Positions 15,001 through 18,269 of a DNA stretch of 25,373 nt are shown here, piece after piece. Both the position numbers and the translations under genes were made by a program. The DNA comes from CAINEC01 sp046303115 (GTDB taxonomy: Bacteria; Bacteroidota; Bacteroidia; AKYH767-A; OLB10), in NCBI GenBank assembly GCA_046303115.1, contig JBKCGZ010000209.1:1-25373 (forward strand). The letters run 5' to 3'. The notes under the pieces were generated by a model. The model saw only the letters and a list, made by a program, of their open reading frames with translations. It searched no databases and was not told the DNA's origin. Position 1 is the stretch's first letter. Each line of letters begins with the position of its first letter.

Positions 15001-16078
15001 GTGTAATGATGTTATTATAAAAACGCATTGAGTCGCACGAAGTAGCACCTGAGAATAAAACCCCATAAGCACCATAACCACCAGTAGATGGTTGCTTAAC
15101 ATCATGTACATAGTTATTATAGATTTTAGCACCGAAGTTAACCGTACCAATCTCCATCCCTGCAATTGAAGCAGCATATCCTGTTGTACCAGGATCACCT
15201 ACTCCAACTACTTCGTTACCTCTAACGATAGCAGAACCTGCTTCGTTAGCAGAAGTGTTCGACATAATAATACCGCGTAGTCCAATATTACCGGCAGAAG
15301 TACCATCACCTAACACATTGTTGATGATTTGAAGTCCATTATTAGGATAAGTAGAAGAACCACCCACTGCCCAAATACCATGGTAGCAACGAGTGATTAC
15401 GTTATTTTCAAAACGATTGTTTAAAGAAGCGTAACCTCCGGTAGAAGATGATGTCGTAGAATAGTTCGACATATTAATACCATAAGTAACAGTAGTTCCA
15501 GTAGAAATTCTATTTCCAGTAATGATACAATTTTTAATTGTGTTATTGCTGGCACCGTCGGCACCTAATGTAGAGTTAGAGCTCACACGGATACATGAAG
15601 CAATTGTAGCTGATGTACTAGGAAATGCAATTGTTAAGTTACGCGTTCCTGTAATTGTTGGATCATCTCCATCAATTGTTACATTGTCAGCTCCGCTCAA
15701 TTCGATAATTGCACGATTAGCGGTTGGAGTTGCCGCACCACTAATTGTATAATTACCACCAAATGGCGTAATCAATACACTTGAGTAGTTTGATGTTGGA
15801 CCGCTCTTTGTCAATGCTGTTGGAGTAGCCGGCTCAGTAGTGTTAGCTACCACCTGTAAGGTAATAGTACCCTGATGGGTTCCTGCATTGATAGCAGCAA
15901 ACGCAGCGCTCACTGTGGCATAGCTTCCTGAGGTTGTTCCTGCAGTAGCTGTAACCAAGACATTTTGCGCATCAGCAGTGAAAGAAAGCAAGGCCACCAC
16001 AAGGGTAAGAGCCAATGCCTTCAACCAACGCCAAAAGCCCCCTTGGGAGCCGCTTGATGTGAAGTTAGTTTTTGTCAT
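1..16078 (-). CDS. giant secreted multidomain surface protein (adhesin-like), 3' end outside window
   Basis: Seen: one uninterrupted minus-strand frame from ATG at 16078 to the window edge, about 5,359 codons with no stop. Residues 1-37 form a signal peptide. The rest is a Thr/Ser/Ala/Gly/Val-rich array: beta-helix 1 (about 85-560), Ig-like, GEVED 1 (about 720-865), Ig/PKD-like units, an unassigned beta-rich region (about 1137-1300), SprB-like repeats (about 1360-1510), InlB-type repeats (about 1579-1730), beta-helix 2 (about 2112-2964), GEVED 2-4 (about 3100-4100), a lectin-like domain (about 4311-4517), a lamin-tail-like domain (about 4595-4765) and GEVED 5 (about 5130-5283). Many units end in TVTVNP-like linkers. 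Known: such domains are typical of Bacteroidota surface proteins exported by the Sec plus type IX route. Inferred: an adhesin or surface fibre. The C-terminal sorting domain is not visible, so type IX export is unproven. The leader upstream of the ATG is A-rich with no Shine-Dalgarno, as usual in this phylum. The start is supported by the signal peptide directly behind it. Confidence 0.93.
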   Translation of the reverse strand, partial: MTKTNFTSSGSQGGFWRWLKALALTLVVALLSFTADAQNVLVTATAGTTSGSYATVSAAFAAINAGTHQGTITLQVVANTTEPATPTALTKSGPTSNYSSVLITPFGGNYTISGAATPTANRAIIELSGADNVTIDGDDPTITGTRNLTIAFPSTSATIASCIRVSSNSTLGADGASNNTIKNCIITGNRISTGTTVTYGINMSNYSTTSSSTGGYASLNNRFENNVITRCYHGIWAVGGSSTYPNNGLQIINNVLGDGTSAGNIGLRGIIMSNTSANEAGSAIVRGNEVVGVGDPGTTGYAASIAGMEIGTVNFGAKIYNNYVHDVKQPSTGGYGAYGVLFSGATSCDSMRFYNNIITRITASNYIATALSSFTNYGVKMTAGPTFGDFSNNTIVLSTANPTGTLANPISYALSCDVNGVRLVNFRNNIIVNTNASTNAIGMYVNSNAIYTSSNYTGGQIWDKNCYWVPSGILGYSAASTPQTTFSAWKTAVGKDGTSFNINPSFVSATDLHINGSVASLLESGGMATSFNTDFDGQGRPGPAGSVNGGATAFDIGADEFDGIPIIPISITSASATANSCSAIAHTVTATVVQGTNAITSVVLSYTLNGTAQTPITMTNTSGNTWEATIPAASPTNATIAWTVTATDAVAAPTSTGSYQDDALNGIGVTTSANPAAVCLGATSTLAASFYNPTAAPTNYTIQAVTNPTTDEDLGNVTITDAATSTVILNNTSTINSLVGTLGTATGTAGSYASYLTLATVPMTAGSTYNFSLSSLQGATAYGNAMAIYIDFNRDGDYADAGENVYVAAATTSGAHTETGSFTIPATANNGLTRMRVIVNEGLVSSPTMAISYGEREEYMVNISSANNGGGGNIPAFTYSWSDGTSALGTTNPYVATVNGNTTYTITASTTAGCTISGSSTVTTIALPSAPTATNSVQCGSGVPTASVASNTGLATPQYVWYAAETGGTALQSSSANTYGTSISSTTTLYVSENDGTCQSLRTPVTVTVNTPPAITTSGPATICSGQSTALFVISSNPGYAYSWSGGLGTGANVTASPLTTTTYTVTALDTTTGEANSGCTISASLVVTVNASPLAITITPTPAAICEGGSSTLNTVGGYNEGSYISGGLTTVNATTGYPAPFTNYYGGTKTQWMYTAAELTALGYAPGDQITSLGLAVSAVGSTFTGTLNGFTVALKNAGSLSALTSTFETGLTQVASLNWTVPTTGLPIWSLVTFPTPFTWTGGALVVQTSYSNGNSGTSTDFVQTYLTNTGSNYASYYRVDGATAATVLAATAATTTTNRPDTRFGWRKLASWSWSPVTSSASSVTVSPTSNTTYSAIATNLAGCTASASASVTVNPLPNISGTTTDVLCNGGSTGSITASASGSTSPYTYTLNGGSSNSTGLFSGLAAGTYAVATTDANSCSKTTNLTINQPTACTVSGTATNVTCNGLTDGSVSFSAAGGVAPYTYTLNGTAATSPVAGLGAGSYVVISTDANGCTATTTITVSQPEVLSATATPASASTCPSTTTSVTVAATGGTAPYTGTGSFNQGVGTQSYTVTDANGCSTSASASVSVGTYTITASAGANGSISDAGANTVNCEDNKSFTITPNSCYSIADVLVNGVSVGAVSSYTFTNVSANNTIDASFAIITYTITATAASGGTITASSTQNCGASVTYTVTPDPGYQVDSIIVNGVTTSYPAATLTASQAFNNISANNTIAAYFSAAPCTTPALASAPATASICSGLNYTLNGSISGTATSGTWSSSGTGSFDNTAFGTGTIYTPSAADIAAGSVTLTLTTDDPDGAGPCSAASVSTVITINTTPSVTISGNTAYCAGGSTSLTASGADSYVWSTTATTATITATAGTYSVVGTAANGCTASASITVIENALPAAPVVSASGATTFCTGGSVTLTSDYVGGNTWSNGATTDAITVSTSGSYSVTYTDVNGCSATSAATAVTVNTSSVAITGATTYCIGGATTLTATATPAAVSYAWSFNSTATDTTSTTSANAVGVYSVTTTDANGCTATSNVTVSEAPAFTVSVTGDCSTWVAGNTNVLTATPSIAGTFTYSWNGGLGTAATANATLPGTYTATVSDQYGCTATGSFTFAGSALNGTYSIGAGCGSFPTVASAITHLNNYGVSGNVTINVPAGYTETAPAGGYQLKMCALAANLQTGPTQTLTIEKSGSGANPVLTAPVGASTTIDGIFVITGADNVTINGINLTEAAGNTTATTRMEWGYAVLKCDGNNGANDVTITNCNIALAAAFTAGNGIYVANHDNLSTTGFTNSTYTTTAQAARNKVSITNNTINNCYTGIRLGANPNVVSTTGECLNDTLNNISNNTITNFGGAATSAYGIYYGNNRQITIRSNTISSSTTATSTTSGGIYALSGTWATICGNTIQNIVSSSTFYGIYHALAGGDATNPNIVRIDSNIIQTCTPTAGSFYGIYGTSTGGTSAQVSTSYNEFRNHTWATTSTATMYGMYQFLSGTNMVFNCKYNLVYNNTLQNTNTFYGIYGYATNGTFNCQYNTIRNNILSPSSGTSYILYASSSNETHMDYNNITNNRRNVLATATSVGTTYGIYALSGSTLVGSVNNNVIDTLYSKGVPGTLTSLTYGLYFSGNMAAGSTINNNVVRNISIQGTSTGNQTIYGSYFAPSGSGNIIKGNRVARIGTTTSTTGISTDAQFGGSMNSFVVGAQLAGSTTAGVTKFFDGNTFNTLVAGGSNGIARGIWATTGQDWYIYNNAISRVNAPFASPATAPTASSSTTVTTGTSVHGIDIANATAGYNFYVYNNTVNLSGNGGGPNFASSGIHTNATPNVTLVNNLVINNINSGTSQASVAFRRSGVLSATYQSASDNNLFYAGTPGANKLIYGEGVGLTTNSKQTLADFKTYVGPTRDANSRTETSTPFVSSTTDSLLHIDATTATFVEGGGKPYPATALTTDIDGQTRNLTAPDIGADEGNFVGLLPTIVSVSAAVPSSQCSAVDHVVTVVTGSSVTGVNLNYSLNGTAQTPLAMSNGGAGTTWTVTIPAATPVNAVVTYSATATDGTYSVSANGPSSYQDAYLTGFSLTGTTSSTAICAGSSVNLNAYIAGPQTAPTYGAANATSTADEEILGVTFGTLSSTSSCTTTGGPGSTLNQYSNYTASVQAPLIVAGQAYSFSVTVGTCGGNYSNRSVIYIDWNRDGDYLDANEQTAEPAAVSGPHVWTGTITAPANLSPGKTGMRVITNETSTITAPTGTFSWGEVEDYYLNLAGGAGFTYTWSDGTSTVFTGTGTFTPSAAGSYSLSATGTDPNGCALFAAPVTFTVSDIPPTPTATASSQCGTGIPAIKVSGAVAGTGYNWYLTSTGGTAIQSSPVDSLTSYTINSTTTFYVATQLNSIPFCESPRTAVIATVITPDSVSISGSANNVCPGTVVTLTANQIGSTNTYAYTWNGAGLNATTGNPVTATIAGVSNTFNVTAVDATLGCTTTATITIAGVTPPSITGSSATPSVICAGSPTTLLATTTVIGTGPQIEPSGYPASNATSTADEEILNVTFKSINQSSTCSTLAPGTGSLLNQYSNYTSSVSAPSITTNEVVSFSVQIGTCGGNYTNRSVIYIDWNRDGDFLDANETAATEPAGVSGPHIWTGSLTVPSSASPGVTRMRVITNETSAVTASNVTYTWGETEDYIVNVLAPVQEAGTYTWSWSDGSSVVGTGNSIVVNPTAPTTYTVTATDPATGCTSTVTVTPTVNPLPAAPTATNSVQCGAGIPTASVASTSGLTSPGFNWYLTATGGTAVQSSFATTLSSYSISNTTTFYVSEVITATGCESPRTAVEVTVNQPDSVAVTASVASANNCLGTTVTLTATNVGTTNTYAYTWNGSLSSGILSPTSGSTITVTPTAAGTYTYSLTAVDAAAGCQRVVNTNVTINANPAIDSVSVSPSAVCSGQDVTLRAYALSAGPQTQPIGYPASNATSTDDEEILAVTFKTLAQSSSCTTTGGAGSILNQYSDYTGVSAPVITLGETVNFSVQIGTCGGNYTNRSVIYIDWNRDGDFLDANETAATEPASAVGPHTWSGTVVVPATAQAGITRMRVITNETSAVTASNVTYTWGETEDYLVNIIGLSDGGATTSWVWNPGAIAGNIATATPTASVVTNQSYVVTATNAAGCTTQNTVSVTVNPNPDAPTAIDGTICGFNLANVAVTSNSGLSTPSYIWHLEPTGNTSIISGQTGSSLSNYYLSVTDTFYVQEQNLATGCNSARIAVIQNVTQPDAITAASSASSICLPDASITLSATQTGSTNNYTYNWTAVPPVGSGLSGVQLGPVTTLFSNDFSNSTLPSNVTVVGSATITGGVLQVTPNALSQSGGVKITAGGNAADTIAVDFDLIVPQNGADGVSYSYSDDGVEGVQATMNSENGTGSKLKLGFVSYTNGTSTNGIYLMYNCTTNEQTPSTSGVLAYSSNVSWRGSAAPVHVAYTVGSSGLFNLSLNGTPVFTDVQLPASYLSANKSNWNHIFKARTGGVSEEHSIDNMTVKVAQIQSLPTPGQNLTITPTLPGTYTYQVTGTDGACNAISTVTVVVNPAAPAINAGSDLTICEGGNVTLNSTSAGLIPALRFTESLWQVNAGTGATGAGIPAWASTWYTANGGTTNDMLEITNLGSGPAASAGVIIEFWNSASVTGPLYSYTIPSSAPLMASGGLLYFSHSGSPIISDATNNFYTNGQGLNNGSGTAGGWIMRKNGVIIDAMVVNSYSFPAASGVTASDWSGTLPSNSGLSGSILVAADNNTSSSWSNTSAALLASVGTLNTGLVANLPSLGTVSWSSIPSGFTGTQATSTFGPITVPTTFTVMFDNGSCQSYDTVVVTPSATPANPVIVSNKDSICTSGAALYTASNLTQGATLQWQTYDVATSTWVDVVGATSSTYTTPTYAPVNGDTTVYFRLATSCTNPAYSNVDTLQIVKPFITSTVGDTVCGGGTVDLVANGNGTMVWYGTSSSTTVLSTGTNYSPFILSNSVYWVRAQVGTCLDPAGRLPVISISNPAPVVTITPATASICEGFSTTLTASSTDTAYVYTWNGGLGTGATVTAAPTSTTTYNVVGTNPTTGCLGSASVTVTVNQTPSTPVITQSTAVACPGSSTTLTASSIAAGPQVAPTGYCAGSPSTVTFADEQIFGVTFGSMTNNQTENCSSNYSDYTSTIAPVTVNSGSSYPFSVITDECDGATYYSSGLSIYIDYNRDGDWDDAGEQAYTTSATTLSPNTRTGVVSIPSNASLGLTRMRVVVVESVASPTQCPTFSYGEMEDYLVNITGPSAAYTWSTGATTASISVTPPAGSTTYTVTATSAAGCTSATGSFTVTTNPAPSPVLTATDTTLCAPNSINI
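230..700 (-). other. GEVED domain 5 of the giant protein
   Basis: Residues about 5130-5283 of the visible protein. NRDGDWDDAGE (D5217, G5218, D5219) and the closing YGEMEDYLVNI (M5279) are clear. A PKD-like repeat follows and the frame then leaves the window, so further modules and the C-terminal sorting or anchor region lie beyond base 1. Confidence 0.82.
1780..2300 (-). other. lamin-tail-like domain of the giant protein
   Basis: Residues about 4595-4765. The region contains a DMLEITNLGSG strand followed by GVIIEFWN, a Y-S-Y-T-I strand and a closing W-I-M-R-K-N-G-V-I-I-D stretch. This resembles the lamin-tail fold (E-I/L-x-N-x-G core) common in secreted Bacteroidota proteins. The match is by eye and moderate. 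It could be another beta-sandwich. Confidence 0.45.
2527..3148 (-). other. L-type-lectin-like (concanavalin A-like) domain of the giant protein
   Basis: Residues about 4311-4517. It starts with a NDFSNSTLPSNV-type opening strand, followed by an alternating beta pattern with IAVDFDLIVPQNGADGVSYS, an LKLGFV strand, and it ends at EHSIDNMTV. The D-F-D and N-G-A-D-G-x-S-Y-S elements resemble legume-lectin-like jelly rolls in Bacteroidota surface proteins. This suggests carbohydrate binding. Assignment by pattern only. Confidence 0.55.
3766..6790 (-). repeat. tandem composite repeat encoding GEVED domains 2, 3 and 4
   Basis: Three units of about 1.26-1.29 kb lie head to tail inside the giant gene. 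The same landmark (tctaagaaatcaccatc or a close variant) begins at 3957, 5241 and 6501, giving periods of 1284 and 1260 bases (428 and 420 codons). Each unit encodes a GEVED domain with IYIDWNRDGD (D3188, D3608 and D4036 of the protein), a GE-V/T-EDY end, a W-S-D-G PKD-like domain, and an Ig-like domain with a S-x-Q-C-G start and W-Y-L-T centre. The units at 3770-4240 and 5050-5530 are nearly identical over long stretches of DNA. The unit at 6310-6790 is more diverged. This points to recent duplication or gene conversion. Confidence 0.85.
7187..9745 (-). other. right-handed parallel beta-helix domain 2 of the giant protein
   Basis: Residues about 2112-2964, larger than helix 1. It has many short coils ending in G-I-Y/H-G-I-Y or Y-G-I-Y-x-L followed by N-N-x-I. 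VTINGINL near the start mirrors VTIDGDDP of helix 1, and the block also ends in DIGADE (residues 2959-2964) after a DIDGQTRN stretch. Off-frame open frames within this interval are shadows of the repetitive sequence. Confidence 0.78.
10890..11350 (-). other. two divergent InlB-type repeats in the giant protein
   Basis: Residues about 1579-1730 contain two copies of the pattern YTITA-x-A-x-x-G-x-I, then F/Y-T-I/V-T-P-x-x-x-Y, then V-x-V/I-N-G-V, then NISANNTI-x-A-x-F. This matches the divergent InlB B-repeat class found in bacterial surface proteins. They act as spacers or binding modules. No partner can be inferred. Confidence 0.6.
11540..12000 (-). other. two SprB-like repeats in the giant protein
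   Basis: Residues about 1360-1510 hold two consecutive units with the SprB-repeat signature: a V-x-C-N-G start, G-S-I/V, an SPYTYTLNG-type centre, a L-x-A-G-S/T-Y turn and a T-D-A-N-G/S-C end followed by a Q-P linker. SprB is the Flavobacterium gliding adhesin in which this repeat was named. The repeat alone does not show that this organism glides. Confidence 0.7.
13484..13921 (-). other. GEVED domain 1 of the giant protein
   Basis: Residues about 720-865. It contains the family's acidic motif NRDGDYADAGE (D795, G796, D797) and closes with YGEREEYMVNI (M860). The Asp-rich loop resembles a calcium-binding turn. It follows an Ig-like domain behind beta-helix 1, the same order as GEVED 2 behind beta-helix 2. 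Confidence 0.8.
14399..15830 (-). other. right-handed parallel beta-helix domain 1 of the giant protein
   Basis: Residues about 85-560 carry the repeating pattern of pectin-lyase-like solenoids: VTIDGDDP near residue 125 and many short turns of the form N-N-x-I/V followed by G-Y/V-G (for example NNTIKNCIITGN, YNNYVHDV, FRNNIIVN). The block ends in DIGADE at residues 555-560, a sequence often found at the end of such helices in Bacteroidota. These folds commonly bind or cut polysaccharide. No catalytic residues were identified, so an enzymatic role cannot be claimed. Confidence 0.75.
15968..16078 (-). other. signal peptide of the giant protein
   Basis: Residues 1-37 show a polar N-region with a late positive/aromatic patch (FWRWLK), a hydrophobic core (ALALTLVVALLSF) and an ADA-QN junction that fits signal peptidase I cleavage after A37. 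This indicates export by Sec. No lipobox cysteine is present. Confidence 0.85.
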
Positions 16079-16114
16079 AATTATGTTAGTTTGTTTGTTT
16101 TATTATTTTTTTTC

Positions 16115-16588
16115 TTAAGCTTGATATTTCTCCTCTGAAGCATAGTTGTACATTGGAGCATATAAAGAAGCTGTACGAGACACATTAGTCACATCAGCCA
16201 ATAAATAAAGAAGGATACTTTCTTGCTTTGCACCACCATTTAAAACCGCTACATCGTCATTCCCTACAGGTGCTGATCCAGAACCATGGGTTCCAAATAC
16301 AGAAGTTCCAGAAAATAAAATCCCGCCATTACGAGTGCGGGAGGTACTAACAATAGATAACAATTCACCTGAATTATTAGATTCAGATGATCCTAACTGC
16401 CCGGTAGACACGCCTGAAAAAGCCGGGCTTGCTACAATGTTGGCGTTGATCTCCGTAAGAGAACCCGAAGAATTGTTTCCTGCTACGGCGGTAGAATTGT
16501 TGCATACAAAAAACGACACCAACATCAGAACACGACCAACCTCTCTAGAGGCGCCTTTCTGATTCTCTTGGTTCATACTTTTAATCAT
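16115..16588 (-). CDS. small predicted secreted protein of unknown function
   Basis: Open frame ending in TAA at 16115-16117. It stays open up to a TTG at 16657, but the first ATG is at 16588 (157 residues), preceded by an A-rich leader. A second ATG at 16576 would give 153 residues and an N-terminus closer to the signal peptide. Residues about 20-36 form a short hydrophobic core (VLMLVSFFV) ending at TAVAG-N, so it looks Sec-exported. FFVC is not a good lipobox. The mature part is about 120 residues, rich in Ser, Gly and Asn, with one hydrophobic stretch (ESILLYLLADV) and a tyrosine-rich tail. No family was recognised. It ends 36 bases before the giant gene on the same strand, so the two are probably co-transcribed, which hints at a role in export or display of the large protein. 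A terminator-like hairpin lies inside it. A structured leader rather than a gene remains possible. Confidence 0.58.
   Translation of the reverse strand: MIKSMNQENQKGASREVGRVLMLVSFFVCNNSTAVAGNNSSGSLTEINANIVASPAFSGVSTGQLGSSESNNSGELLSIVSTSRTRNGGILFSGTSVFGTHGSGSAPVGNDDVAVLNGGAKQESILLYLLADVTNVSRTASLYAPMYNYASEEKYQA
16311..16342 (-). terminator. intrinsic-terminator-like hairpin inside the small gene
   Basis: Read on the minus strand, TCCCGC (16342-16337) and GCGGGA (16326-16321) form a perfect six-base-pair stem with a ten-base loop, followed directly by TTTTATTTTC (16320-16311). This is the shape of an intrinsic terminator, lying within the coding frame and upstream of the giant gene. It could act as an attenuator, or it may be a chance product of the codons. 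Confidence 0.35.
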
Positions 16589-16683
16589 TTGTTTAAATTT
16601 TAGTTTTATATATTTATTTTTTTTATTACTATTTAATTTGTCATTTTTACGAGACAAATCGCTTGTTTTTTATTTTCCAACTT

Positions 16684-16726
16684 AAAAAAAGTTACAATAT
16701 ATAATATTGGTTATGCAACTTTTTTT
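16684..16726. promoter_or_regulatory. 43-base AT-rich inverted repeat upstream of the small gene
   Basis: Outer arms AAAAAAAGTT (16684-16693) and AACTTTTTTT (16717-16726) are perfect reverse complements. Nested inside is a second perfect pair, CAATAT (16695-16700) and ATATTG (16704-16709). It lies about 100 bases upstream of the small gene's ATG. It could be a bidirectional terminator for the gmd-fcl transcript (stem plus T-run on both strands) or an operator/promoter element. The sequence does not decide. Confidence 0.45.
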
Positions 16727-17096
16727 TTCTTCAACATCTGATAAGAATTTGCGAATACTTTTTCAGATTACAACTGGGAAAGGCAAATTAATTTGACTTC
16801 CATTTGTAAATGCAATTTAGGGCTTATAACTTTCTAATGCAAGATTCTGTGATTTTTTTCACCCAACGAAAGAAGTTGTTAACCAAATTGCTGTTGATTT
16901 TCAGCTTAATAAATAATGAACAATTCGAAATAGTGGCATTAGTACGCTAATAAAACTGTTAGGTTGCCTAAAAAACATGGGGGTTTGCACTCATTTTTAA
17001 CTCCGTTTTGTTAAGCCCTCCAATTTTCTTCAAAAAGCATGGGTGCATACCTATAAGGGTATGGGTGCAAGCACTTATTTAATTTGCTAATGTGCT

Positions 17097-17204
17097 AATT
17101 TGAAAATGAGGGCAATTTGTCCCGACAGCAATCGGGATTGAAAATGAGGGTAATTTGAAAATATACTTCCCCGATCCCGATGAATCGCGACGGGATTGAA
17201 AATG
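17097..17204. repeat. intergenic palindromic repeat cluster (TCCCGA/TCGGGA type)
   Basis: Contains TCCCGA-cagcaa-TCGGGA (17120-17137) and ATCCCG...CGGGAT (17174-17196). The second arm of each runs into the same 14-base direct repeat CGGGATTGAAAATG (17133-17146 and 17191-17204). A further near-copy, TTGAAAATGAGGG[C/T]AATTTG, is present at about 17099-17119 and 17138-17157. Such short C-rich/G-rich palindromes recur between genes in many Bacteroidota genomes. No coding potential is seen. Confidence 0.6.
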
Positions 17205-17283
17205 TGAAATATGATTGCGGGTTAAGTGGGAAATTAAAGTGACATGGGGCTAGTATTAATTAGCATATTGCCAAACTAGCAGA

Positions 17284-17331
17284 TCGCGAAGCCTCGCGAG
17301 CAAATTCGCCGTTCCGATGCTTCGGTAGGCG
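17284..17331. terminator. GC-rich hairpins directly downstream of fcl
   Basis: Three bases past the fcl stop lies an imperfect hairpin: CGCC (17307-17310) with GGCG (17328-17331) enclosing CCGA-tgct-TCGG (17314-17325). Beyond it is TCGCGA-agcc-TCGCGA (17284-17299). They could end or stabilise the gmd-fcl mRNA. Neither is followed by a T-run on the minus strand, so an intrinsic terminator is not certain. Confidence 0.35.
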
Positions 17332-17333
17332 GA

Positions 17334-18269
17334 TTAAAATACAAATCCCTTCCCCGCCAAATCATCCACCACCATACGAATTCCCTTATCAAGGTCGATG
17401 GTATGCTTCCAGCCAAGTCCGTTAATCAGACCAACATCCAATAATTTGCGAGGTGTACCATCTGGTCTATCGGTATTAAAATTCAACTGGCCTTCATACC
17501 CTATCACTTCCTTGATCTTATAAGCCAGCTCGCCAATGGTAATATCAATCCCAGTTCCAATATTTACATGTCCTTCGCCATCATAATTTCCCATCAGAAA
17601 AAAACAAGCCTCCGCAAGATCATCTACATGCAAAAACTCACGTTTAGGCGTGCCCGTTCCCCATATTTCCACTGTTGGCGTATTATTCATTTTAGCCTCG
17701 TAAAACTTACGAATCAAAGCAGGTAATACATGCGAGTTATTCAAATCATAATTATCATTAGGTCCGTACAAATTTGTCGGCATGGCACTAATAAAATTAC
17801 ATCCGTACTGCCTTTTATACGACTCCACCATTTTTAATCCTGCAATTTTAGCAATGGCATAAGGCTCGTTGGTTTGTTCTAAAAAGCCACTCAATAAGTG
17901 AGATTCTTTAATAGGCTGTTCGCACATTTTAGGATAAATACACGACGAACCCAAAAACAATAATTTCGTTACTCCATTAACATAGGCCGCGTGAATCACA
18001 TTACTTTGAATCATCAAATTCTCATAAATGAATTGCCCCCGATACACATTATTAGCAACAATACCCCCAACTTTGGCAGCGGCTAAAAACACATAATCAG
18101 GTTTCACCGATTCAAAAAAATAATTCACAGCTTGCTGCTTTTTTAAATCTAGTTCCACCGATGTTCGGGTAATGATATTCGAAAATCCCCTCGCCTTTAA
18201 ATTTCTAACAATAGCCGAGCCCACCATACCACGATGTCCAGCAACAAAAATTTTTGAATCCTTTTGCAT
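17334..18269 (-). CDS. fcl: GDP-L-fucose synthase
   Basis: Cytosolic extended short-chain dehydrogenase/reductase that epimerises and reduces GDP-4-keto-6-deoxy-D-mannose to GDP-L-fucose with NADPH. The 311 residues match the usual family length. Seen: nucleotide-binding G11-x-x-G14-x-x-G17 in AGHRGMVG; the SSCIYP segment with S108 and C110; the YAIAK motif with catalytic Y137 and K141; and H180 in the NNSHVLPA segment, which correspond one position shifted to the E. coli active-site residues S107, C109, Y136, K140 and H179. PTNLYGPNDNYD and the GTGTPKREFLHVDDLA substrate region are intact. The start at 18269 overlaps the gmd stop by one base (TAATG), indicating translational coupling. It supplies GDP-fucose for the neighbouring polysaccharide genes or for other glycans. 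Confidence 0.97.
   Translation of the reverse strand: MQKDSKIFVAGHRGMVGSAIVRNLKARGFSNIITRTSVELDLKKQQAVNYFFESVKPDYVFLAAAKVGGIVANNVYRGQFIYENLMIQSNVIHAAYVNGVTKLLFLGSSCIYPKMCEQPIKESHLLSGFLEQTNEPYAIAKIAGLKMVESYKRQYGCNFISAMPTNLYGPNDNYDLNNSHVLPALIRKFYEAKMNNTPTVEIWGTGTPKREFLHVDDLAEACFFLMGNYDGEGHVNIGTGIDITIGELAYKIKEVIGYEGQLNFNTDRPDGTPRKLLDVGLINGLGWKHTIDLDKGIRMVVDDLAGKGFVF

Larger units (their letters stand above)
16589..17333. other. non-coding region between the small gene and fcl, rich in inverted repeats
   Basis: No credible gene is seen on either strand across about 745 bases. The left part is strongly AT-rich and holds a 43-base inverted repeat (16684-16726). A small hairpin ATTAG-tacg-CTAAT lies at 16938-16951, and CATACC-tataag-GGTATG at 17046-17063 is overlapped by two direct copies of ATGGGTGCA (17039 and 17061). 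Repeated palindromes follow at 17097-17204 and GC-rich hairpins next to the fcl stop. All flanking genes point leftward, so it should contain the end of the gmd-fcl transcript and the promoter of the small gene and giant gene. No convincing TAnnTTTG promoter box was found on the minus strand. Confidence 0.7.

Noticed and set aside
14319..15752. Plus-strand frames at 14319-14654 and 15522-15752 and a minus off-frame at 14935-15198
   Set aside because: All overlap beta-helix 1 of the giant gene, or the domain after it, in other frames. None shows a domain or leader.
16335..16562. Plus-strand 75-codon frame antisense to the small secreted protein
   Set aside because: The minus frame is longer, has a signal-peptide-like start and is placed as the first gene before the giant gene. 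The plus frame has no such support.
16589..17333. Decayed insertion sequence or hidden gene in the long intergenic region
   Set aside because: No transposase fragments, terminal repeats with target duplication or open frames were seen, only short palindromes.
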